Origin: Kiritimatiellia bacterium | GTDB lineage: Bacteria; Verrucomicrobiota; Kiritimatiellia; RFP12; UBA1067 | NCBI GenBank assembly: GCA_017411125.1 | Contig: JAFPNP010000205.1 | Location: 1 to 5,117 of the forward strand | DNA length: 5,117 nt | Reading direction: 5' to 3' | Shown: positions 1 through 5,117 of the stretch, in pieces | Layout: each line of letters starts with the position of its first letter | Position numbering within the stretch: the first letter of the stretch is position 1 | Position numbers and translations under genes: made by a program | Notes under the pieces: model-generated | What the model was told of the DNA's origin: nothing | The model's database searches: none | Seen by the model: the letters and a program-made list of their open reading frames with translations, nothing else

Positions 1-5
1 CCAAA

Positions 6-11
6 AGGAGG
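6..11 (+). promoter_or_regulatory. Strong Shine-Dalgarno site (AGGAGG)
   Basis: A perfect AGGAGG lies 6 bases before the ATG at 18. It fixes the start of the small gene at the left edge, which would otherwise be easy to miss because its open frame is only 58 codons. The promoter of that gene must lie outside the window. Confidence 0.8.
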
Positions 12-17
12 CCAATC

Positions 18-331
18 ATGGCAAAACCTGTAATCAAGTACAAGTCCTTCATGGGCGTGGATCCCCGCACGGATCAACCGATGCTTCGCGTGATGATCTG
101 CGACCGCGTCGTAAGGCACACCGAGGAAATGGCGGATGCGCTCATCAGGAGGGCGAATCCGCGCAGGAGGAGACCATCCTTCCGACGTTCGTGAGCGACG
201 ACCTCATAAAGATCGCGTGGCCGACGGTGTTTGCCGACGTCCCCGCCGGCACGGAAGTGACGTTCACGATGGAGATCACGACGCCCGACGGCCTCACCAA
301 GACCACCAGCAGCAGGGCGACGCTGGCCTGA
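18..331 (+). pseudogene. Small unrecognised protein gene with apparent frameshift
   Basis: I do not recognise this gene. From the ATG at 18, well placed behind AGGAGG, the frame runs to a TGA at 192-194 (58 codons), starting MAKPVIKYKSFMGVDPRTDQ. The last 12 or so residues become Arg-rich (NPRRRRPSFRR), typical of out-of-frame reading in GC-rich DNA. From about 149 the frame one base back is open to a TGA at 329-331 and reads like real protein (EETILPTFVSDD, then IKIAWPTVFADVPAG, then VTFTMEITTPDG). One extra G near 147-150 would join the two parts into a protein of about 104 residues with an N-terminal basic segment and a beta-rich C-terminal half. There is no canonical -1 slippery heptamer at the junction, so an inactivating mutation or a sequence error is likelier than programmed frameshifting. 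The short 58-residue product, or a separate start at GTG 191 that overlaps the first stop, are alternatives. No signal peptide or membrane segment is visible. The N-terminus loosely recalls small HU-related proteins, but too weakly to assign. Confidence 0.5.
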
Positions 332-367
332 CGCGAAGGCCGTGCGCGCGCCTCGGCCATTCCGGGA

Positions 368-397
368 TTGCCGCAAGTCGCATCGATATGGTATACT
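368..397 (+). promoter_or_regulatory. Sigma70-type promoter of the GH2-queF unit
   Basis: TTGCCG (368-373, four of six matches to TTGACA) and TATACT (392-397, five of six matches to TATAAT) are separated by 18 bases. A TG at 389-390 one base before the hexamer makes it an extended -10 element. Transcription should start near 403-406, giving a leader of about 30 bases before the GH2 start at 435. It is the only convincing promoter in the gap between 331 and 435, and it excludes the in-frame ATGs at 342 and 399 as starts because both lie upstream of the predicted transcript. Confidence 0.65.
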
Positions 398-420
398 AAT
401 GCCGTTTGACGAACTAAACG

Positions 421-426
421 AAAGGA
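421..426 (+). promoter_or_regulatory. Ribosome binding site of the GH2 gene (AAAGGA)
   Basis: AAAGGA sits 8 bases before the ATG at 435. It decides the start: the protein from 435 opens directly with a signal peptide (MKRAAFMAAALAAATAGA), whereas starts at 342 or 399 would put a polar tail in front of it. Confidence 0.7.
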
Positions 427-434
427 TTCCGATT

Positions 435-2726
435 ATGAAACGAGCAGCATTCATGGCGGCCGCGCTGGCAGCCGCCACCGCCGGCGCGTGGCAGCCGGCG
501 CCCGGAATGAAAACGCCCTGGGGCGAAAAAGTCACGCCCGGGAACGCCTGGCGCGAATACCCGCGTCCGCAGATGGTCCGCCGGAACTGGACCAACCTGA
601 ACGGCCTATGGCAGTACGCCATTACGAAGGACGCGCCCGCGTGTCCGGAGAAGTGGGACGGCGAGATCCTGGTGCCGTTCGTGGTCGAAAGCCCGCTCTC
701 GGGCGTAGGGCGTCTGCTCGCGCCGGAAGAGACGCTGTGGTACAAACGCACGTTCGATGCCGCGACGAAGAACGGCGAAAGGCTGCTCCTCCATATCGAA
801 CAGGCGGACTTCCGCGCAATGGTGTACGTGAACGGACGCGAAGTCGGCGTGCCGCACGAAGGCGGGCAGATGCCGTTCTCCTACGACATCACCGACTTCG
901 CGAAGAACGGCATGAACGAACTCGTGGTGTCGGTCTGGGATCCGACGCAGGAATTCATCGGCTCCAGCGGCAAGCAGGCGGCCAAGCCCTCCGGGTGCTT
1001 CTACACGCGCTCCAGCGGAATCGGCGGGACGGTGTGGCTTGAAACAGTGCCGGCGACGCACATCGCTGGCTACCGCGTTACGCCGGACGTGGACGCCGGG
1101 ACGGTGCGCTTCGAGTTCGACGTGGCCGGCGGCGGCTTTTCGCGTCCCGAGGTGGACGTGACGGTCGAGGGACGCACCGTGTCCACGAAGGACGGCGTCG
1201 CCGTCGTCAAGATGCAGCCCGGATTCAAACTGTGGAGCCCGGAGGCGCCCGCGCTCTACGACTTCACGGCCAAATGCGGCGCCGACTCGGTGAGCGGCTA
1301 CTTCGGAATGCGCAAGACAGAGGTGAAGAAGGACGCCAACGGCGTGCTGCGCATCTTCTTCAACAACAAGCCTCGCTTCCTTCTGGGCACGCTCGACCAA
1401 GGCTGGTGGCCCGACGGCTTCCTCACGCCTCCCTCCGACGAGGCCATGGCGTTCGACATCGCCATGCTCAAGAAGATGGGCTACGACATGATGCGCAAGC
1501 ACATCAAGGTGGAGCCGCGCCGCTACTACTACCTCTGCGACAAGATGGGCGTCATCGTGATGCAGGACATGCCGTCCGGCAGCGGCAACAGGCAGCAGCG
1601 CTACGGCTTCTACCGCCGCGAACTGAAAGAGATGATCGACCATCTCTACAACTCGCCCAGCATAGTCAGCTGGATTCCCTACAACGAAAGCTGGGGCCAG
1701 CCCGGCGAGTTCCTCACCCACGCGACTCTCGTCTGGACGCAGCGCTACGACCCTTCGCGCATAATCGACGGCCCGTCAGGCTGGAACGACTACGAGGGCG
1801 GCCTTGTCAACAGGCGCGGCGTCAGCAAGCACAAACCTGCCGGCGTTGAAGAAGCCGCCGACCTCGTGGACCGCCACGACTACGCCCGCACGCCGGGAAT
1901 GTTCGAGGTGAACGACCGCCGCGCCAGCTTCCTCGGCGAGTTCGGCGGCGTCGGCTGCCGCGTCGCCGGACACCTGTGGAATCCGAAGAAGGCCTGGGGA
2001 TACGGAGGAACCGGCGGCGACACCGACTGGACATTTGTGCAGAAGAAGTTCATCACGCTCATGGAGCGCGTCGCCGACCTCGCGGAAAACGGCCTTGCGG
2101 GCAGCGTATACACGCAGACCACCGACGTGGAGAACGAGATCAACGGACTGATCACATACGACCGCAAGGTCGTGAAGTTCGACGCGGCTGCGCTTGCCGC
2201 CGTCCACGCCAAAGTCCGCGCCGCGGCAGAGCGGGGAACCGTGCCGCACGACACGGTCGCGATCTTCCCTCGTCTCGACCCGAACCCGAAGGCATGGGCG
2301 TGGACGACGACGGAGCCGGGCTACGGCTGGGCCGAGCCGTCCTTCTCCGACGCCGGCTGGGCGCGTGCGCCGGGCGGCTTCGGCAGCGCAACCATGAAGA
2401 ACGACCACCGCCACGCGAAGTGCGCCACCGAATGGAACACCTCGGCGATCTGGCTGCGCCGCCACTTTGCGTTCAATGCCGACATGGCGAAGATCTTAAG
2501 CGTCAAGGTGGAGATGTTCCACGACGAGGACGCGGAAGTGTACTTGAACGGCAAGCTCGTCCTTTCGGCGCCCGGCTACAACACGAACTGGACTTCGTTC
2601 AGGATTCCTCTCGACAAGTTCGCCGCCGCCGTCAAGAAAGGCGACAACGTGCTTGCCGTCAAGGTGACGCAGAAGATAGGCGGCCAGTACATCGACCTCG
2701 GACTCTCCGTGGATACCGCGAAGTAA
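435..2726 (+). CDS. Secreted glycoside hydrolase family 2 enzyme
   Basis: This 763-residue protein is a retaining exo-glycosidase of family GH2 (beta-galactosidase, beta-glucuronidase and beta-mannosidase relatives). Residues 1-18 form a Sec signal peptide with a likely cut after Ala-Gly-Ala, so it acts in the periplasm or outside the cell. Domain order: sugar-binding jelly roll at about 45-200 (WTNLNGLW, VPFVVESPLSG, LWYKRTF), an Ig-like beta-sandwich at about 203-292, a TIM barrel at about 295-605, and an extra beta-rich C-terminal module at about 607-763 (HDEDAEVYLNG, NVLAVKV, GGQYIDLGL) that looks like a galactose-binding-type fold. The barrel carries MRKHIKVEP at 353-361, the acid/base Glu418 in YNESWG, and the nucleophile Glu502 in FLGEFGG, so it should be active. 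Substrate cannot be read from sequence; a beta-galactoside or related plant or host glycan is a guess. It is the first gene of a unit with queF, which starts 3 bases after its TAA. Confidence 0.93.
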   Translation: MKRAAFMAAALAAATAGAWQPAPGMKTPWGEKVTPGNAWREYPRPQMVRRNWTNLNGLWQYAITKDAPACPEKWDGEILVPFVVESPLSGVGRLLAPEETLWYKRTFDAATKNGERLLLHIEQADFRAMVYVNGREVGVPHEGGQMPFSYDITDFAKNGMNELVVSVWDPTQEFIGSSGKQAAKPSGCFYTRSSGIGGTVWLETVPATHIAGYRVTPDVDAGTVRFEFDVAGGGFSRPEVDVTVEGRTVSTKDGVAVVKMQPGFKLWSPEAPALYDFTAKCGADSVSGYFGMRKTEVKKDANGVLRIFFNNKPRFLLGTLDQGWWPDGFLTPPSDEAMAFDIAMLKKMGYDMMRKHIKVEPRRYYYLCDKMGVIVMQDMPSGSGNRQQRYGFYRRELKEMIDHLYNSPSIVSWIPYNESWGQPGEFLTHATLVWTQRYDPSRIIDGPSGWNDYEGGLVNRRGVSKHKPAGVEEAADLVDRHDYARTPGMFEVNDRRASFLGEFGGVGCRVAGHLWNPKKAWGYGGTGGDTDWTFVQKKFITLMERVADLAENGLAGSVYTQTTDVENEINGLITYDRKVVKFDAAALAAVHAKVRAAAERGTVPHDTVAIFPRLDPNPKAWAWTTTEPGYGWAEPSFSDAGWARAPGGFGSATMKNDHRHAKCATEWNTSAIWLRRHFAFNADMAKILSVKVEMFHDEDAEVYLNGKLVLSAPGYNTNWTSFRIPLDKFAAAVKKGDNVLAVKVTQKIGGQYIDLGLSVDTAK

Positions 2727-2729
2727 ACG

Positions 2730-3194
2730 ATGCGCACCGATCTCGACAACCTGAAGGCTCTCGGACGGACCGTCCAGGCGGCGGGCGACTACGACCCGTC
2801 GATGCTGGACGCGTTCGAGAACCGTCATCCGGAACGCGACTACTGGGTCACGTTCACCTGCCCGGAGTTCACCACGCTGTGCCCCAAGACCGGCCAGCCG
2901 GACTTCGCCACGCTGACGATCAGGTACATCCCGGCGAAACGGCTCGTCGAGTCGAAGTCGCTCAAGCTGTACCTGTTCGGTTTCAGGAACCACGGCGACT
3001 TCCACGAGGACGTCGTGAACGTCATATACGACGACCTCTGGAAACTGCTGCGGCCGAAGTACATGGAGGTTTTCGGCAAGTTCGCCGCCCGCGGCGGCAT
3101 TTCGATAGACCCGTTCGTGAACGGCGGCGCGGGCGCGTCCTACCGTGCGCTCGCGAAGCGGCGGTTCGAGAGCTGGCACGGCGTGCGTCCCTGA
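2730..3194 (+). CDS. queF: NADPH-dependent 7-cyano-7-deazaguanine reductase (QueF)
   Basis: QueF reduces the nitrile of preQ0 to the aminomethyl group of preQ1 using two NADPH, a cytoplasmic step in making queuosine for the wobble position of GUN-anticodon tRNAs. The 154-residue protein is the short, single-domain (Bacillus-type) form with the tunnelling fold. Family signatures are intact: EFTTLCPKTGQPDF with the thioimide-forming Cys51 and the proton donor Asp58, VESKSLKLYL with substrate-binding Glu74, and FRNHGDFHE with His92 and Glu93. The start at 2730 follows the GH2 stop by only 3 bases, and I see no clear Shine-Dalgarno site in front of it, so translation is probably coupled to GH2. 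No other queuosine gene (queC, queD, queE, tgt, queA) and no preQ1 riboswitch is visible in the window. Its TGA lies 12 bases from the stop of the convergent GH13 gene. The assignment is secure. Confidence 0.96.
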   Translation: MRTDLDNLKALGRTVQAAGDYDPSMLDAFENRHPERDYWVTFTCPEFTTLCPKTGQPDFATLTIRYIPAKRLVESKSLKLYLFGFRNHGDFHEDVVNVIYDDLWKLLRPKYMEVFGKFAARGGISIDPFVNGGAGASYRALAKRRFESWHGVRP

Positions 3195-3206
3195 CAGGGC
3201 GCGGCG

Positions 3207-4688
3207 TCACTTGCCGGTTTGAACCACCTTGGAAATCCAGCATCCCCACGGACCGAGGGAGAATGAAAGCCCTCCGTTGAATTTCGCGTCGCGGGAATAG
3301 ATGGCTTCCGGCGAAACGGCGCCCTTCACGCTGAAGTCGGTATCGTCCGCCACTATGTAGAAGTGGCCTGATTTCTTCTTCGGCACAGCGAACGACACGG
3401 TGCACTCCACGGGCTTGCCTGTCCAGTTCTGCACCACGATCACCGCCTCGCGCCCGTTGCGGCGCACGAACGCCGTAGCTGATTTCTTCGCGGACACGTC
3501 AAGCCACGTGAGGCCGTCCTCGCCGTTCACGTCGGTGAACACGGAATGCCTGCGGCGGATTTCCGCAAGCCGCTTGACGAGCGCGTGGCGGCTCCTGCCC
3601 GGCTCGCGGTCGAGCTGCGACCAGTCCATCGGCGTCTTCCCGAACATGGAGTGTTTCTCGTCGGCGTCGGCGATTTCGTTGCCGGTGAAGAGCATCGGCA
3701 CGCCGTCGATCGTGAACATCCAAGTGATCACCTGGTCGGTGGCGCGCGTGCCCCACGCCTTCTCCGGACGGGGACGCCAATCTGTCGCGATGTCGTGGTT
3801 CTCGTAGTGGTTCACGAAGCGCGCGCCGTTGGGACTCTTCGCTTCGCGCGTTTTCCACGCGCCGGATATCTTCTTCGCGTCAAGGCCCGGAAACCATCCG
3901 TAGTCGGCGTCGAAGCCGCGATAGTGGTTCATCGGGTCGAAGCCCTCGCAGAGCAGCACGGCATGCCCGCCCGTGAGCGCGTCCATCATGTCATGCGCGT
4001 CGTGCCAGAAATCGAGCGGAACAGCATTGCCCACGTCGCAGCGGAAACCGTCCGCGCCGAAATCCCGGATGAGGCACTTGATGTTGTCCATCAGATATTC
4101 GCGCAGCTTCGGTTCCTGGAAGTTGAGTATGGGGAAGCGCCAAGGCCCCTTCTTTATGGTGCCGTCCGGATTCCAGAACGTGAATTCGGGATGTTCCTTA
4201 AGAAAGGGCGAGGTCGGCCCCGCGTGGAAGTACACGAGATCGAACATAACCTGCATTCCGAGCTTGTGGGCGGCGGCGCAGAAGTCCTTGAGGTCCTGGT
4301 CGGTGCCGTACTCCTCGTCGACATGGAAGTAGTCGGCGATGCGGTACTGGTTCTTGGGGTTGTTGAAACCGCTCTTGATCTGACGCGGACTCCAGAACGA
4401 ACGGTCCATGTCGGCATCCATCTTGAACACCGGCACGAGGTAGGCGATCGTCGCGCCGAGGTCCTTGAGGTACGGCAATTTGGCCGCGGCGGCCTTCAGC
4501 GTCCCCTCCGGCGTGAACGCGCGCGGTTGTATCTGGTATATCACGCCCCGCGTAAACCATTCCGGGCTTTTCCTCGCCCGCTGGTAGTGCGCGTTGCTGG
4601 CCACCGCCGCGAACGCCAGCCCTGCGGCGGTTGCGGCAAGCATCATTTTCCCAAAGGACCCGACTCGGTTCTTCATTGCTTTGTTCAT
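3207..4688 (-). CDS. Secreted alpha-amylase family (GH13) glycoside hydrolase
   Basis: This 493-residue protein belongs to family GH13, retaining enzymes that hydrolyse or transfer alpha-glucosidic bonds in starch, glycogen or maltodextrins. The start at 4688 follows a modest GGAAAG (4696-4701) and opens with an N-terminal Sec signal peptide (basic start, core MMLAATAAGLAFAAVA at 15-30, likely cut after Ser-Asn-Ala at 33); an upstream in-frame ATG at 4754 precedes the predicted promoter and is rejected. The barrel spans about 45-385: GVIYQIQPRAF (48-58), region I DLVYFH (150-155), region V at FPILN (185-189), region II GFRCDVGNAVP (214-224) with nucleophile Asp218, region III LLCEGFD with acid/base Glu248, region IV YENHDI with Asp299, and region VII GVPMLFTGNEI (329-339). 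Arg216 is also present. A C-terminal beta-domain follows from about 395. Region I has Phe154 where most GH13 enzymes have Asn before the His. Exact specificity (amylase, maltodextrin glucosidase, transferase) is unknown. It has its own promoter. Confidence 0.93.
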   Translation of the reverse strand: MNKAMKNRVGSFGKMMLAATAAGLAFAAVASNAHYQRARKSPEWFTRGVIYQIQPRAFTPEGTLKAAAAKLPYLKDLGATIAYLVPVFKMDADMDRSFWSPRQIKSGFNNPKNQYRIADYFHVDEEYGTDQDLKDFCAAAHKLGMQVMFDLVYFHAGPTSPFLKEHPEFTFWNPDGTIKKGPWRFPILNFQEPKLREYLMDNIKCLIRDFGADGFRCDVGNAVPLDFWHDAHDMMDALTGGHAVLLCEGFDPMNHYRGFDADYGWFPGLDAKKISGAWKTREAKSPNGARFVNHYENHDIATDWRPRPEKAWGTRATDQVITWMFTIDGVPMLFTGNEIADADEKHSMFGKTPMDWSQLDREPGRSRHALVKRLAEIRRRHSVFTDVNGEDGLTWLDVSAKKSATAFVRRNGREAVIVVQNWTGKPVECTVSFAVPKKKSGHFYIVADDTDFSVKGAVSPEAIYSRDAKFNGGLSFSLGPWGCWISKVVQTGK

Positions 4689-4695
4689 TGGATTT

Positions 4696-4701
4696 CTTTC
4701 C
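4696..4701 (-). promoter_or_regulatory. Ribosome binding site of the GH13 gene (GGAAAG)
   Basis: On the minus strand GGAAAG lies 7 bases before the ATG at 4688. It is a weaker match than AGGAGG, but the next ATG (4676) has no such site, so 4688 is the preferred start. Confidence 0.55.
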
Positions 4702-4709
4702 GGTTGGAT

Positions 4710-4729
4710 GCCGGGCGGATGCGCCCGGC
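4710..4729 (-). promoter_or_regulatory. Leader hairpin in the GH13 5'UTR
   Basis: GCCGGGCG (4710-4717) and CGCCCGGC (4722-4729) form a perfect 8-bp GC-only stem with a 4-base loop. It lies between the predicted transcription start (about 4736) and the ribosome binding site, ending about 9 bases before GGAAAG, so it does not cover it directly. No T-run follows on the minus strand, so it is not an intrinsic terminator. A stabilising 5' stem or a protein-binding site are both possible. Confidence 0.6.
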
Positions 4730-4742
4730 CTTGGCGCAAGAC

Positions 4743-4751
4743 ATTATACCA
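4743..4751 (-). promoter_or_regulatory. Extended -10 promoter of the GH13 gene (TGGTATAAT)
   Basis: The minus strand reads TGGTATAAT: a perfect -10 hexamer (4743-4748) with the TG of an extended -10 one base upstream. The -35 position, about 4765-4772, falls inside a terminator stem and has no match to TTGACA, so recognition probably rests on the extended -10. Transcription should start near 4735-4737, leaving a leader of about 48 bases before the ATG at 4688. Confidence 0.7.
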
Positions 4752-4752
4752 C

Positions 4753-4790
4753 AAAATCCGCAGCGACGGCGCTTCCGCCGTCGCTGCGGA
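4753..4790 (-). terminator. Intrinsic terminator of the right-edge gene
   Basis: TCCGCAGCGACGGCG (4757-4771) and CGCCGTCGCTGCGGA (4776-4790) are a perfect 15-bp inverted repeat with a 4-base loop. Read on the minus strand, the stem is followed at once by TTTTGT (4756-4751), the layout of a Rho-independent terminator; read on the plus strand there is no T-run. It lies 40 bases past the TAG at 4830 and so should end the transcript of the right-edge gene. The T-run is short (four T), but the GC-rich stem is very strong. Confidence 0.8.
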
Positions 4791-4829
4791 CGAGGGCGCG
4801 TGTCCTCGCGCGCCGCATGGGAGATACGG

Positions 4830-5117
4830 CTATCTCACGAGGATGACGAATCCGGCAGGCCGCCCCTGTACTGCGGCAGGGAAGCGCTCGGCGTAGGCGC
4901 GCGCCTCGACTTCGCTCCACACCTCCGTGGAGAAGCGCATCTCCTGCACGGCGAATCCGCTGGACTTATCGCCGATCTCCACAAAAGGCGGATTGAAGTT
5001 CACGTCGCCGTTCGTGTTGTAGAGATGCGGGTTGTAGGGCTTGATGCACCCGTAGCTGATGATGTTCTCCAGCTCGCGGCCGGTCACGCCGTCCGAGATC
5101 TGCACGCTGCCGATGTA
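4830..5117 (-). CDS. Unrecognised protein, C-terminal part (5' end outside window)
   Basis: The frame is open from the window edge (5117) to a TAG at 4830-4832 and encodes the last 95 residues of a longer protein. The GTG at 5105 is in frame, but nothing like a Shine-Dalgarno site precedes it and the frame stays open upstream, so the true start is most likely outside. I do not recognise the family. Visible features are an Asn/Pro/Tyr-rich middle (KPYNPHLYNTNGD and FNPPFVEIGD), then a helical, acidic stretch (STEVWSEVEARAYAERFP) and a hydrophobic, possibly beta-strand end (GFVILVR). There is no membrane segment or catalytic motif I can name. A strong terminator follows 40 bases later, which supports this being a real, final gene of its unit. 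Confidence 0.7.
   Translation of the reverse strand, partial: YIGSVQISDGVTGRELENIISYGCIKPYNPHLYNTNGDVNFNPPFVEIGDKSSGFAVQEMRFSTEVWSEVEARAYAERFPAAVQGRPAGFVILVR

Noticed and set aside
325..358. Terminator or attenuator after the small left-edge gene
   Set aside because: Two 5-bp stems (GGCCT/AGGCC at 325-341 and GGCCG/CGGCC at 338-358) share bases and exclude each other, but both are weak and no T-run follows.
74..751. Minus-strand frame of 225 codons at the left
   Set aside because: It covers the small gene, the promoter and the GH2 start, and its composition changes along its length with no recognisable domain.
606..1721. Long minus-strand frame (371 codons) across the GH2 gene
   Set aside because: It is antisense to the conserved GH2 sequence, has an Arg/Val/His/Ala-rich composition typical of shadow frames in GC-rich DNA, and has no ribosome binding site I can see.
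2727..2729. preQ1 riboswitch in front of queF
   Set aside because: Only 3 bases separate queF from the GH2 stop, so there is no room for one outside coding sequence, and I saw no such fold near the end of GH2.
2496..3179. Minus-strand frame of 227 codons opposite GH2 and queF
   Set aside because: Shadow of queF and of the end of GH2; no family motif.
3252..3275. Plus-strand terminator for queF inside the GH13 3' end
   Set aside because: GAGGG and CCCTC can pair over a 10-base loop, but the stem is only 5 bp and the following bases are not a T-run.
1976..3280. Plus-strand frame of 434 codons spanning the GH2-queF junction
   Set aside because: It overlaps two genes with intact family motifs in other frames and is extremely Arg-rich, as expected of an out-of-frame reading.
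4594..4896. Plus-strand frame of 100 codons over the regulatory segment
   Set aside because: It runs antisense through the signal peptide, the leader hairpin and the terminator stem, and has no supporting ribosome binding site.

Overview
The window is GC-rich bacterial DNA, densely coded, with five genes or gene pieces and almost no free space. Codons favour G/C in the third position. Two of the genes encode exported glycoside hydrolases, both with Ala-rich Sec signal peptides. The style of these enzymes (a GH2 enzyme with an MRKHIKVEP motif and a C-terminal beta-rich module, and a single-domain exported GH13 enzyme) reminds me of polysaccharide-degrading members of the PVC group, for example Kiritimatiellia or Lentisphaeria from gut or sediment. 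That assignment is an inference from memory and could be wrong.

Layout, left to right: (1) 18-331, plus strand, a small unrecognised gene with an excellent Shine-Dalgarno site, whose reading frame appears broken by a one-base shift near 147-151. (2) A short gap with a sigma70-type promoter at 368-397. (3) 435-2726, plus, a secreted GH2 glycosidase with both catalytic glutamates. (4) 2730-3194, plus, queF, the preQ0 reductase of queuosine synthesis, only 3 bases after the GH2 stop codon. (5) 3207-4688, minus, a secreted GH13 alpha-amylase-family enzyme, convergent with queF and 12 bases from it. (6) 4689-4829, a compact regulatory segment holding, in minus-strand order, an intrinsic terminator, an extended -10 promoter and a 5'UTR hairpin. 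(7) 4830-5117, minus, the C-terminal 95 codons of an unrecognised protein that runs off the right edge.

Functionally, the two exported hydrolases suggest breakdown of alpha- and beta-linked glycans outside the cytoplasm, but they are in separate, converging transcription units. QueF is cytoplasmic tRNA-modification housekeeping and has no obvious link with GH2 beyond being transcribed with it. I found no CRISPR array, tRNA, rRNA, insertion sequence or defence system, and no clearly new biological system. The most informative non-coding feature is at 4710-4790, where the terminator of one gene is built directly into the promoter region of the next.
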